Source: Methanolinea sp.
GTDB taxonomy: Archaea; Halobacteriota; Methanomicrobia; Methanomicrobiales; Methanospirillaceae
NCBI GenBank assembly: GCA_030019395.1
Contig: JASEES010000004.1
Span: 369 to 64,368 of the forward strand
DNA length: 64,000 bases
Direction of reading: 5' to 3'
Position numbers and translations under genes: made by a program. Positions 42,237 through 50,844 of the stretch are shown here, piece by piece (position 1 is the stretch's first letter; the number at the start of each line of letters is the position of its first letter). A model generated the notes under the pieces. That model was not told the origin of the DNA. It made no database searches and worked only from the letters and a program-made list of their open reading frames with translations.

Positions 42237-44210
42237 TTAATCCTCCATAAATCTCTTTTTCATCCCGAAAGGATTGTATTTTCTGCCTCCACCCTTGTAG
42301 AACTTGGTGAAGAATTCAACGTACTGTAACCTGAGCGACTGGAGTGCCCCGCCGAGCATCCCGAGGATCGTGTTTAAGAGATGCCCGACAACGAGGACGA
42401 TGCCGCCGATGATGATGAAAATGACCCCCAATGCGGTCAGGGACTCGAGCTGGGGTTCAATGATCAGCCCGATGGCGATGAAGTTCACAACCATGGCAAT
42501 AGCCACGGACGAGAGCCCGACGCCCACCAGACGGGCATAGGAAAGAACGTGGCTCAGGATCGTCGGCAACTCGACCACCTCGAGGGGTGAATCCAGGATG
42601 ATGAAAAGGACTCCGGTCACGATCATGACGAGTCCGCCGATCGAGGCGAGGTTTAACCCCATCCCGATCGGTGGCATGCCGGTCAGGTCAGGCATGAACG
42701 GCATCGAGAAAGATGCCCATATCATCAGCAGGATACCCCAGAGGACCATGATCCATCCGAGGTTGGCAAGTACTGCCTTTACCCTGTGCGATCCGTGGTC
42801 CTGGCGGGCATGGTTGACCATCCCGAGCACGCGTCCGAGCGTGATCTGGAGGATGCCGATCCATACTGCCATGATCATCAGCCCCGTCACGTCCGGGCCG
42901 TGTCCGCCTGCATGACCCCCGATGTTGAGGTGCCGGGAGAACAATAACGGTTTCCAGGGGAGCGAGAACCCAAATATCTCCGAGAAGAGGATACCGAAGA
43001 TAATACTCGATATGCTCGCGTTCCGGAGAATGATGGCAAGCCTGCGGGCTTCCTCGCCCTTCAGGAACCTGTGCAGGGCAAGGCTCAGGACAAGAAGGAC
43101 TGCGCCGTAACCCACGTCTCCGAGGATTATCCCAAAGAAGATGGGAAAGATGATCGAGACGATCAGCGTCGGATCCAGTTCAGTGTACCGGGGCCGTGAA
43201 TACACGTCCATGAGCATCTCGGTCGGTTTGGCGAAACCCGGGTTATGGTATTCTGTCGGGGGAACGTCCGAAATCTCGGATGGTTCGCACTCGTACACGA
43301 AGACCTTTCCGCCGGTTGCGTAGTGAATCCCCTCTTTCAGTCTCTCCAGATGGACGGTCGGAACCCACCCCTCGACGACGAATGACCGGCCCGTCGTTGC
43401 AAACCGCAGGGGTGCCTCGGCCATCTCCACGTCTGCACTGAGCAGTTCGTGGCAGGCGAGGAAGAGATCCCTGTGGCGCGTCCTGATGTCATCGAGCTTC
43501 CGGTTGATCTCCTCCATCTCACCCTTCCTGGCAAGGATCTGGCTTTCATAAAACCCGATCCGGTCCCGTGCGAGGCCGTCCTCGTCAGGAATGGGAACGG
43601 CCTGGAACTGGGCCTCGGGAAGGGCCTGGTCGACACCCGCCCTGTCTTTCTGCTGGACCACGATGATGACGAATTTCCCCTTCTTCGTATCGGCGGAAAA
43701 TATCTCGTGGGGTACATCAAGAGAGAGACTCTTTGAGATGTACCCGCAATATACCGAGAACATCCGAAAACCCCGGAGGAGCGAAAGATCAAACGGGACG
43801 TCCTGGAAAGGACGCAGCGTTTCAATCTTCTGCTCGTACTCCTTTATCTGGGCATCGAGTTTTGCCCTCTTTGCAAGGAGTTCCTCGGTTTCCTGTTCGA
43901 GGAGGGGAAGTTCCTTCTCGATCACTTCTCTCAGGTGCGAGCTCTTCACTTTCTGGCTTACAGGGACCTCTTCGTCCTCGCGGATACCAAATGAACTGGT
44001 GATTCCCCGGAGCCTGATCAATTCACGGGAAGTTTCGTTTGCCGCAGGGAGGGGGGTACCTATGCGGTACCCCTCGTACTCTTTGCTGTCTTTTTCAACG
44101 AATTCTTCGATGTGAAACAGGTGTTGCCGGTACAACTCCCGGATAACAGGCTCCATCTGGGATTTCGTGGCCGCAATGAGGACACGAGTCATCCCTTCAG
44201 GAGTGAACAT
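42237..44210 (-). CDS. atpI: A-type ATP synthase subunit I (a)
   Basis: 657 aa from the ATG at 44210 (MFTPEGMTRVLIAATKSQME); 44192 is an alternative and the track's 44258 lies deeper inside atpH. The N-terminal half is cytosolic with coiled coils; the C-terminal half begins near FGIILGDVGYGAVLLVLSLA and has about seven to eight membrane helices, with a conserved SHVLSYARLVGVGLSSVAIA segment carrying the essential Arg. It forms the ion channels beside the c-ring. It overlaps atpH by 14 nt. Confidence 0.92.
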   Translation of the reverse strand: MFTPEGMTRVLIAATKSQMEPVIRELYRQHLFHIEEFVEKDSKEYEGYRIGTPLPAANETSRELIRLRGITSSFGIREDEEVPVSQKVKSSHLREVIEKELPLLEQETEELLAKRAKLDAQIKEYEQKIETLRPFQDVPFDLSLLRGFRMFSVYCGYISKSLSLDVPHEIFSADTKKGKFVIIVVQQKDRAGVDQALPEAQFQAVPIPDEDGLARDRIGFYESQILARKGEMEEINRKLDDIRTRHRDLFLACHELLSADVEMAEAPLRFATTGRSFVVEGWVPTVHLERLKEGIHYATGGKVFVYECEPSEISDVPPTEYHNPGFAKPTEMLMDVYSRPRYTELDPTLIVSIIFPIFFGIILGDVGYGAVLLVLSLALHRFLKGEEARRLAIILRNASISSIIFGILFSEIFGFSLPWKPLLFSRHLNIGGHAGGHGPDVTGLMIMAVWIGILQITLGRVLGMVNHARQDHGSHRVKAVLANLGWIMVLWGILLMIWASFSMPFMPDLTGMPPIGMGLNLASIGGLVMIVTGVLFIILDSPLEVVELPTILSHVLSYARLVGVGLSSVAIAMVVNFIAIGLIIEPQLESLTALGVIFIIIGGIVLVVGHLLNTILGMLGGALQSLRLQYVEFFTKFYKGGGRKYNPFGMKKRFMED

Positions 44211-44526
44211 GGAGCCGCTCCCTGAACCGCGATACAAGGAGAGAAGCAGCCTTTTCAAGATTGCGGGAACCCCTCTGCCTCAATTCGGCAGCACGTGCCC
44301 TGCCATCCTTCAGGATCTCCTCGCGTCTCCTTGCCGCGTTTTCCCTGATCTCGGCCATTCTGGCCTTTTTGTACTCCTCCGCATCGTGCGTTGCCTTCAT
44401 AATGAGGTTGTCAGCTTCCAGCTCGGCGTGAGCACTGGTACGCTTTGCTTCGGCGACCGCCTCGCTGATCATTTTTTCATACTCAGATTCAGTCAGTTTA
44501 ATCTTCTGCAAGACCTCAGTCTTCAT
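44197..44526 (-). CDS. atpH: A-type ATP synthase subunit H
   Basis: 109 aa, continuous charged helix (KKARMAEIRENAARRREEI), the usual first gene of the aha/atp operon and the coiled-coil partner of subunit E in the peripheral stalk. The start is preceded by GAGGAGGG and about 50 nt upstream by a TATA box. Confidence 0.88.
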   Translation of the reverse strand: MKTEVLQKIKLTESEYEKMISEAVAEAKRTSAHAELEADNLIMKATHDAEEYKKARMAEIRENAARRREEILKDGRARAAELRQRGSRNLEKAASLLVSRFRERLHVHS

Positions 44527-44571
44527 CCAACCCTCCTCTCACGGCATTGAATTGTTAGACCGGAATTGTTC

Positions 44572-44578
44572 TTATATC
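44572..44578 (-). promoter_or_regulatory. TATA box of the ATP synthase operon
   Basis: GATATAAG-type box on the minus strand about 46-52 nt before the atpH ATG. It predicts a leader of about 20 nt that contains a strong ribosome binding site. Confidence 0.45.
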
Positions 44579-44657
44579 TGTTGATATTTTTCGGGGAAAA
44601 GTGGGTGTTGGATGGTTCAAAATCAAAACAGAAGTTTTTTAAGGAGAATAAGGGAGA

Positions 44658-45209
44658 TTACCCGGATTCCCCCGGCAGGGAATCGGGCCCCCTCCCGCCT
44701 CCCGCGGGGGGCCACCTGTCCCGGGTTTTATCCGGCCGGTTTTTCGGGAAGGGAATAACCGTCACTTCCGCCGAATGTGGACAGTTCGTGATGCGAATTC
44801 CCGATTCACGACCCTCAAGGAGAATCCCCGCCAGTTCCGCGGATGAACAGAGGAGATCCTGTTCCGGGTGAGTCCCGCGAACGATGGCGCAGGAGAGGAG
44901 AATTCGTTCGCCGGCGGAGACAACATACCGGAGCCTCCACGACCCCGGGTGATCCTTTCGCATGACGAGGAGAGGGAGGTGATGGTCCCGGACAAGGCAA
45001 AAAAGCATCGATGCAGCCGAAAGCGATCCCCCTTCCGGTGCAGAAACCGCGATGATGTGATGCGGCCAGACTGACTGGCAGTATTCGTCGTCAGGAGTCT
45101 CGATGCAAAGGCTGAAGCGGGTCCCGGCCTGCCCTGCGACGATGAAAGAGTTCTCTCCCCTTATCAGGAGCAGTTCGTCAGGACCGGGTTGTACAACGGG
45201 GCAATACAA
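44658..45209 (-). CDS. Unrecognised protein downstream of the pilus platform gene
   Basis: The ORF stays open from 45275; a likely TTG start at 45209 would give 183 aa and lies downstream of the T2SSF gene's stop. I do not recognise a family. Visible features are a beta-rich stretch LLLIRGENSFIVAGQAGTRF, a CIETPDDEYCQSVWPHHII segment, SLSAASMLFCLVRDHHLPLL, then VSAGERILLSCAIVRGTHPE. The C-terminal about 30 residues are Pro/Gly/Arg-rich and may be read-through of low-quality coding. No membrane helix. It could be the third gene of the pilus operon or a lineage orphan. Confidence 0.45.
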   Translation of the reverse strand: MYCPVVQPGPDELLLIRGENSFIVAGQAGTRFSLCIETPDDEYCQSVWPHHIIAVSAPEGGSLSAASMLFCLVRDHHLPLLVMRKDHPGSWRLRYVVSAGERILLSCAIVRGTHPEQDLLCSSAELAGILLEGRESGIRITNCPHSAEVTVIPFPKNRPDKTRDRWPPAGGGRGPDSLPGESG

Positions 45210-45226
45210 GGGACAATCCCATCCTT

Positions 45227-47161
45227 TCAGAGCACGAGGTTGAAAATCACGAGAGCGATGACCAGCATGATGCACGAGTGTTTCACCCCTGCCTTGAGGG
45301 ACCCCTCTCCCATCTGGCCTGCGATGAGCCCGGACATCAATGCCTGCAGGACGACGGAATGGTACATCAGGCGCAGGATTGCCTTGATGGAAGAGGAGCT
45401 GATACTGGCGAGGGGTGTTCCCTGCGGAATTGTCCCGCCGCCGACGTTCCCGAGGATGGGGATGAAACTGTTCGAGATGACACCCACGACAAAGACAAAG
45501 ACCACGAATGCCATGTAAATAATCGCGGTATAGATGAACATGTCCGAGAGCCGCTCCCGCTTGAGAAGGTCTGACATCTTTGCGTCGCTGGCAGCAATCG
45601 CGAGGACGTCACCGATGGACCCGCTCATCTGGCTTGCCTTCGTGATGAGCGAAACGGTACGGGCAATCAGGGGAGTCCGCACGCGGTCCTCGAAACGGAC
45701 GAGAGCGTCTGCAAAACTGGCTCCCCAGTCGATATCCCTCTTTATTCTCCTGATCTCGTAGGAAAGAAGGCCAAGATTCGTGTTGACCATGATCGAGATT
45801 GCCTGCGCGATCGTGAGTCCGACCTGGTTGATCCCTGCCATCCTTTCGAGGAACTCGGGGATGAGTGCTTCCATCCCCTCGATGTTCCGCCTCCACATCT
45901 CGTAAAAGAACGAGTACGGGACGAGCACGATGAGAAGGGCAATCATGACATGGTCATCGATGACATCGATATAGATCTCGATGTCGTTGTATTGCGGGAC
46001 GACGAGAAACAGGGCAACGAGGTAAAGGACAGCAAGGGGAACGGAAAACAGGAGGGTGTAATTATAATTCTTGACAAAGAACTCGAATGGGTGCCGGAAG
46101 AATTCCCGGATTCTCCTCACCCTGTCATAGCGGGCAAGCCGTGAAAAGAACGGTTCCTCCCCTTCACGGTGGTAAACGGGAACATCGCTGTACTCGTGGA
46201 GCAGTTTTGCCCGCACGAACCGTTCGACGACCTCACTTTTGAGTGAAATGAGGTCGATGAGGAGGATGAAAACGGCAGAACCAATGGGAAAGACGAGGTA
46301 TACGACAGCCGTCAGCTGGAGGATTGCCATGCCTCCCATCATTCCCATGACGACCATGATGATGATCAAGAACAGGGGACCGGCCACAAAGAGGGTGACA
46401 TAAGACTCGGCGACGAGGGAAAGAAACTGGAGGAACTGTTTCTGCTCAAAACGTGCCTCTTCCTGATAGAGCCGGACCCTTCCGGAGAGGAAACCGACGA
46501 GGTCACCGCCGCTCTCGATGACAGAGACAAGGTCCTCCAGGAACTGTTTCATCTTCTCTGACGGGGTTGTCCTGATCAGGTGGCGGAGGGCGGTAACGAG
46601 GTCGTACCCGAAGAAATCAGCATCGCGGACAACCTGCCGGAACTCGAGGGCCACTTCACCGTAAATCTTTGCGTTTTCCGAGAGCGAACGAAAGATTGTC
46701 ATCATCTGGGCCCCGCCCTTTCTCATCGCGTACATGTATGCAACCGCGTTATGGAGGGTCAGGTTGATCTTCGTGGCCCTGTTTTTCTTCTGCATCGAGG
46801 GATAGTGCAGCGCGATGAGGTAGACGATCATGAACCCCATGATAAAGGCAACAATGGCTCCCGTGACCTGCAGCGGCAATGCGTAGGCGGATTGCGGCTC
46901 GATTTTTTCGGGGAAGGGAATGGAAAATACGTTGTATACACCCGTGTAACTCCCTCCCCCTGCGGTGTAGACAATGATTCCGGTGAGCCAGAACCCCAGC
47001 AGGGCAAAAGCAATCCCGGTAGCCACCCCGATCTGTATGGCACGCGCAAGGTATCGTTCCACAGTGACGCCGAAACGGGCCGATTCAAGATCGGATTCGA
47101 GTTTCTGGTACTTGAGGGGGTTTTGCCTGACCCGGTTTCTCAGGAAGGAATTGAGGCTCAT
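45227..47161 (-). CDS. Type IV pilus/archaellum-like membrane platform protein, two T2SSF domains
   Basis: 644 aa with two GspF/TadC-type domains. The first contains AMRKGGAQMMTIFRSLSENAKIYGEVALEF (about 143-172) and the second GMEALIPEFLERMAGINQVGLTIAQAI (about 425). Eight or so membrane helices in clusters surround them. It is the inner-membrane platform on which pilins are assembled, driven by the neighbouring ATPase. The start overlaps the ATPase end by 4 nt. ArlJ of the archaellum is a related alternative, but no arl genes are adjacent. Confidence 0.88.
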   Translation of the reverse strand: MSLNSFLRNRVRQNPLKYQKLESDLESARFGVTVERYLARAIQIGVATGIAFALLGFWLTGIIVYTAGGGSYTGVYNVFSIPFPEKIEPQSAYALPLQVTGAIVAFIMGFMIVYLIALHYPSMQKKNRATKINLTLHNAVAYMYAMRKGGAQMMTIFRSLSENAKIYGEVALEFRQVVRDADFFGYDLVTALRHLIRTTPSEKMKQFLEDLVSVIESGGDLVGFLSGRVRLYQEEARFEQKQFLQFLSLVAESYVTLFVAGPLFLIIIMVVMGMMGGMAILQLTAVVYLVFPIGSAVFILLIDLISLKSEVVERFVRAKLLHEYSDVPVYHREGEEPFFSRLARYDRVRRIREFFRHPFEFFVKNYNYTLLFSVPLAVLYLVALFLVVPQYNDIEIYIDVIDDHVMIALLIVLVPYSFFYEMWRRNIEGMEALIPEFLERMAGINQVGLTIAQAISIMVNTNLGLLSYEIRRIKRDIDWGASFADALVRFEDRVRTPLIARTVSLITKASQMSGSIGDVLAIAASDAKMSDLLKRERLSDMFIYTAIIYMAFVVFVFVVGVISNSFIPILGNVGGGTIPQGTPLASISSSSIKAILRLMYHSVVLQALMSGLIAGQMGEGSLKAGVKHSCIMLVIALVIFNLVL

Positions 47162-48822
47162 TCCAGCACTCGTGAGAGGTCCTCGAGGTTCCCGGTCACA
47201 CTTTCGGGATTGATGTGATATGCCTGGAATATCCGGGATGCCCTCACATAATCAATGATACCCTGCTTCTCCATGGCCAGGAGGATACTCTTCCGTGTCC
47301 CGATCTCGGCCTCGAGTTTCTCCCGGCTCCATCCCCGCCGCTCGGCAATATCAGCGTAGATCTGGGACCTCCCCTTGTACGTGAAGACATCATGGACCGG
47401 ATCGTATACAAAGACGGTATTGACACGGAGGTTCCCGGTCGAGGGATCGATCCCGGCGATCTCGACGATCTCGAGGGATCGCCGGACACGCTCGGTTCCC
47501 CGGTAAATCAGGGCCTGCACACTGACGATGTTCAATGCCGTGATCATGTTCCGGGGAACGTTGAGCGGCTCGTTCTCGAGGCGGTGGATGGCGGCGTCCA
47601 CGCTTCCGGCGTGCATGGTGGAAAACGTTGTATGCCCCGTATTCATAGCCTGGAAAAGTGTCTGTGCCTCCACTCCCCTGACCTCGCCGACAAGAATGTA
47701 TTCCGGGCGCTGGCGCATTGCAGCCCGCAAAAGATCGAACATGGTGATGATATTTGCACCCTCCGAGACCATTTCGCGCGTCACGCTTGCAATCCAGTTC
47801 TCGTGAAAGAGGGTGATCTCGCGTGTATCCTCGATGCTGACGACCTTGGCCATCGGTGGGATGAAGAATGAGACCGCGTTGAGTGACGTGGTCTTGCCTG
47901 ATGCTGTCCCGCCTACGAAGAGGAGGCTTTTTTGATTCTCGATTGCGAGCCAGAAATAGACAAGCTCGTCAACGCTGAACGTCCTGTACTGCAACAGTTC
48001 GACGGGGGAGAAGGGTTCCTCCCTGAATTTCCTGATTGTAAACGAGGTCCCGCGTGTCGTGACCTCTGTCCCGAGGGTGAGCTGGAGCCTCGAGCCGTCC
48101 GGAAGAGTTGCATCGAGCATCGGCGTCCCGGTGGAAATGTGTTTTCCGGAGCGCTGGGCAAGTGTTATGGCAAGCGAGTTTAAGACCTCGGGCTCAAACA
48201 TGATATTCGTCCTGACGTTGCGGAACTTCCGGTGATAGAGAAAGAGGGGAATCCTGTGACCATCGCATGAGATGTCCTCGAGATTGCGGTCCTTCATGAG
48301 GGCATCGATCCGGCCCCACCCGATGAAATTGCGGGTGAGGTAGTACTGGATGCGGAAAATGCTCTTATCCTCGGGTTTTATCCCGTACTCGTGCAGAAGT
48401 TCCTGCATTTTTTCAAGGAGGAGCGTTCTCTTGTCCATTGCAATTTCGTCGTCGGTAAGGATGAGGGCCGAGCGCATGTCTTCATGGAGCCTCTCGAGCA
48501 GTTCGTACTCGAACTCCGACAGTTTTGGTTCGAAGAGGAGGTACTCGTACTGGTTGGTCTTTTCGTTCAGTGCAATGACAACAAGTGACCTCCCTTCATC
48601 GACGTAGTACCGTTCGACCTCACTGTAACGCGGCGGAATCTCGGCGTCGACGAGGGTTCCGTCACGTTTGAAGTCATACTCGGGAAAGGAGACAGATGTC
48701 TTTTTTTTCTTCAGGAACGATGTAAAGGAGAATTCGGGAGGTGCGGTCTCCACAACGTCCCCCCCGCTGACCGGTCTGAGCCGTTTTACCACGCCATGAA
48801 TATCCGGTATTTTGAGAGCCAC
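47158..48822 (-). CDS. Type II/IV secretion ATPase (pilus assembly, TadA/ArlI-like)
   Basis: 554 aa, GTG start at 48822 with an AGG-containing leader and TATA box upstream. Walker A LLFVGGTASGKTTSLNAVSF near residue 308, Walker B-like EYILVGEVRGVEAQTLFQAM near 385, His box HTTFSTMHAGSVDAAIHRLE near 408, and the N-terminal domain expected for this family. It hydrolyses ATP to assemble or retract type IV-like filaments. Translation is coupled to the platform gene. KaiC-like genes lie divergent upstream. Confidence 0.9.
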   Translation of the reverse strand: MALKIPDIHGVVKRLRPVSGGDVVETAPPEFSFTSFLKKKKTSVSFPEYDFKRDGTLVDAEIPPRYSEVERYYVDEGRSLVVIALNEKTNQYEYLLFEPKLSEFEYELLERLHEDMRSALILTDDEIAMDKRTLLLEKMQELLHEYGIKPEDKSIFRIQYYLTRNFIGWGRIDALMKDRNLEDISCDGHRIPLFLYHRKFRNVRTNIMFEPEVLNSLAITLAQRSGKHISTGTPMLDATLPDGSRLQLTLGTEVTTRGTSFTIRKFREEPFSPVELLQYRTFSVDELVYFWLAIENQKSLLFVGGTASGKTTSLNAVSFFIPPMAKVVSIEDTREITLFHENWIASVTREMVSEGANIITMFDLLRAAMRQRPEYILVGEVRGVEAQTLFQAMNTGHTTFSTMHAGSVDAAIHRLENEPLNVPRNMITALNIVSVQALIYRGTERVRRSLEIVEIAGIDPSTGNLRVNTVFVYDPVHDVFTYKGRSQIYADIAERRGWSREKLEAEIGTRKSILLAMEKQGIIDYVRASRIFQAYHINPESVTGNLEDLSRVLE

Positions 48823-48890
48823 TGGAACGACCTGCCCTGCGTCTGCGAAAAAGGACGCTCAAATCCTTTAGGATGTTTTTCCCGCACAGG

Positions 48891-48900
48891 TATATAAAAT
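48891..48900 (-). promoter_or_regulatory. TATA box of the pilus ATPase gene
   Basis: ATTTTATATA on the minus strand, about 70-78 nt before the GTG start; the leader would be about 45 nt. The 209-bp region 48823-49031 also serves the divergent KaiC-like gene. Confidence 0.5.
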
Positions 48901-49031
48901 CATGACGGAAGGGGATGCGGGAGTTTCCCATGGACTGCCATACGGGATGTAACTATTTTTGGGTAAAATGACAGAAATGTACATGTACCCTTAAAAACTC
49001 ATGATACCACAACGGAATACCGAGGTTCCCA

Positions 49032-49862
49032 ATGGACGATGACAAGGCACACAAGACGCTGATGCCGACCGGAATCCCTTCCCTCGACCCGGTGATGGAA
49101 GGAGGTGTCCCTGCGGGCTCCCTTATCCTCCTTCTCGGGGATATCGGCGCAGGGGGTCCGGAGTTTGCATATACCTCCGTGATGCTCCTTTCCCGCCTGA
49201 TTCACGACAAACCGGCAGACACAGAGACGATCCCCCGGGAGGTCTGGTATGTCACGTTCACGAAAGGAAAAGAGGATGTCCTCTCGGAGATGACACTGGC
49301 GTTTCACCCTGACCTCACAAGGGGTATCACGGATATAAAGTTCATCGATCTTTCCCAGATCTACTTTGATTCAAGCATCGTCCCGCTCGACTGGTATTCG
49401 AAAAAGGATATCTTTTCGCGTCTCCAGTCGCGGGGGGGACACGACAGTATCCTCGGGGCGCTTGCAACCAACCTTGGTACAATCCCCCCCCGCAGTCTCA
49501 TCGTCTTTGATTCCCTTACTGACCTTGCCACCCAGTATGCAAAGGACGGCATCTGGAGTGATTTTGCAGCCTTTCTCCGCGGGCTCCAGAGGGTCGCAAA
49601 AGAGTGGGAATCGACGGTGTACCTCATCCTCACGAGGGGAATCCTTGATAATTCCCGCGAGTTAGAAATATCGGATATATCGGATGCTGTCATCTTCTTC
49701 CGCTGGGAGGAGACAACGGGGGGCCGGCGGCAGAGGGTGATGTATTTCGAGAAGTTCCGTGGGCTCATGCCCCACCTCGAGGAAAACGATCTCGTTAAAT
49801 TTGCCGTGCGCATATCCACGAACGAGGGTTTCGACGTGAGTAACATCAGAGTGGTCATATGA
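49032..49862 (+). CDS. KaiC-like ATPase with degenerate P-loop
   Basis: 276 aa. The RecA/KaiC fold is recognisable (TGIPSLDPVMEGGVPAGSLI start, RSLIVFDSLTDLATQYA near residue 157, WESTVYLILTRGILDN near 192), but the Walker A loop reads LLLGDIGAGGPEFAY (residues 33-47). Gly42 and Pro43 replace the Lys-Thr/Ser, so ATP hydrolysis is unlikely. It is coupled to a normal KaiC-like gene by ATGA overlap, so it may be a regulatory partner of that protein. It diverges from the pilus ATPase gene. Confidence 0.85.
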   Translation: MDDDKAHKTLMPTGIPSLDPVMEGGVPAGSLILLLGDIGAGGPEFAYTSVMLLSRLIHDKPADTETIPREVWYVTFTKGKEDVLSEMTLAFHPDLTRGITDIKFIDLSQIYFDSSIVPLDWYSKKDIFSRLQSRGGHDSILGALATNLGTIPPRSLIVFDSLTDLATQYAKDGIWSDFAAFLRGLQRVAKEWESTVYLILTRGILDNSRELEISDISDAVIFFRWEETTGGRRQRVMYFEKFRGLMPHLEENDLVKFAVRISTNEGFDVSNIRVVI

Positions 49863-50560
49863 TAGGGGGGGAGCGTGTAAGGATTGGGATAGAGGGCCTC
49901 GACCAGATGATGGGGGGAGGACTTATCCCGGGCAGTATCTGTGCAATCATCGGCACATACGGGACGGGTAAGACGACGTTCGGACTGCAGTTCGCGTGGG
50001 AGGGCCTGACGAACGGTGAGAACGTCATTTACATCAGCCTCGAGGAACGCGAGGACAGGCTTTTTACGTACATGCAGGACAAGGGATGGGATATCGCGCC
50101 CTTTTCCGACGGAAGGTTCACGGTGCTCAAGCTTGACCCGTCGGACTTCAATCTTGCCATCAACAGCATTAAGAACGAGCTTCCTGCCCTTGTACGCCAG
50201 ATGAAAGCAAAAAGGGTTGTGATTGATCCCGTCTCCCTCTTCGAAGACCTCTTCGACCGCGATTCTGACCGCAGGCGGGAGATGTTCCGGTTCATCGACA
50301 CCCTCCGGGACCAGCAGTGCACAACCCTTATGACGAGCGAGACGGACAAGAACAACCCTTTCGCAAGCAGGCACAACCTCATCGAGTACCTTGCCGATAC
50401 CGTTATCCTCCTGCGGTACGTCCGTCCGTCTGACCTGACAGATGTCCACCTCGCGCTGGAAGTCGTCAAAATGAGGCTTTCACCGCACTCACGCGAAATC
50501 AAGCCCTACGAGATCCAGCAGAACCAGGTCCTCGTTTACACGGAGGCAAACGTCTTTTAA
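49859..50560 (+). CDS. KaiC-domain RecA-superfamily ATPase
   Basis: 233 aa, single KaiC domain. Intact Walker A AIIGTYGTGKTTF (residues 32-40), Walker B RVVIDPVSLFEDLF near 118, and the KaiC-type end EVVKMRLSPHSREIKPYEI. Archaeal single-domain KaiC proteins include ArlH, which controls archaellum assembly, and regulators of signal transduction. It is coupled to the degenerate KaiC-like gene. The C-terminus ends with no additional domain, and the gene converges with the bofA-like gene. Confidence 0.9.
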   Translation: MIGGERVRIGIEGLDQMMGGGLIPGSICAIIGTYGTGKTTFGLQFAWEGLTNGENVIYISLEEREDRLFTYMQDKGWDIAPFSDGRFTVLKLDPSDFNLAINSIKNELPALVRQMKAKRVVIDPVSLFEDLFDRDSDRRREMFRFIDTLRDQQCTTLMTSETDKNNPFASRHNLIEYLADTVILLRYVRPSDLTDVHLALEVVKMRLSPHSREIKPYEIQQNQVLVYTEANVF

Positions 50561-50575
50561 AAGGGAGCCGGGTTT

Positions 50576-50842
50576 TTAAAATCCTTCAAACCCGATGAGA
50601 TGGAGCACGATGACGATGAGTGCCCCCGGGATTCCTCCGAGGATGCAGAGGAGTACATTGACCAGGGAGTACGGGATGTCCGCCCTTCCCATGACGTGCA
50701 TGAAACCCAGGAGGTTCACCAAAAAGAGTGTCAGGAGCCCGAGAACCGAGTTGATGATCAGTTTCGTGATGTCCTTTAACACGAAGAAGAGCACGACAGC
50801 AATCAGGACTCCTGCAGCCAGGACAGTGTAATCAAGGTTCAT
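50576..50842 (-). CDS. BofA-family small membrane protein
   Basis: 88 aa, three hydrophobic segments: VLAAGVLIAVVLFFVLKD, a central LIINSVLGLLTLFLVNLLG and the end VNVLLCILGGIPGALIVIVL. The conserved Asn and GxPGAL motif match BofA (pro-sigma-K processing inhibitor) family proteins, which in Bacillus hold an intramembrane metalloprotease inactive. The ATG lies 2 nt after pmbA in the lonB-tldD-pmbA direction, so a protease-regulating role in archaea is possible. The function outside Firmicutes is not known. Confidence 0.8.
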   Translation of the reverse strand: MNLDYTVLAAGVLIAVVLFFVLKDITKLIINSVLGLLTLFLVNLLGFMHVMGRADIPYSLVNVLLCILGGIPGALIVIVLHLIGFEGF

Positions 50843-50844
50843 TC

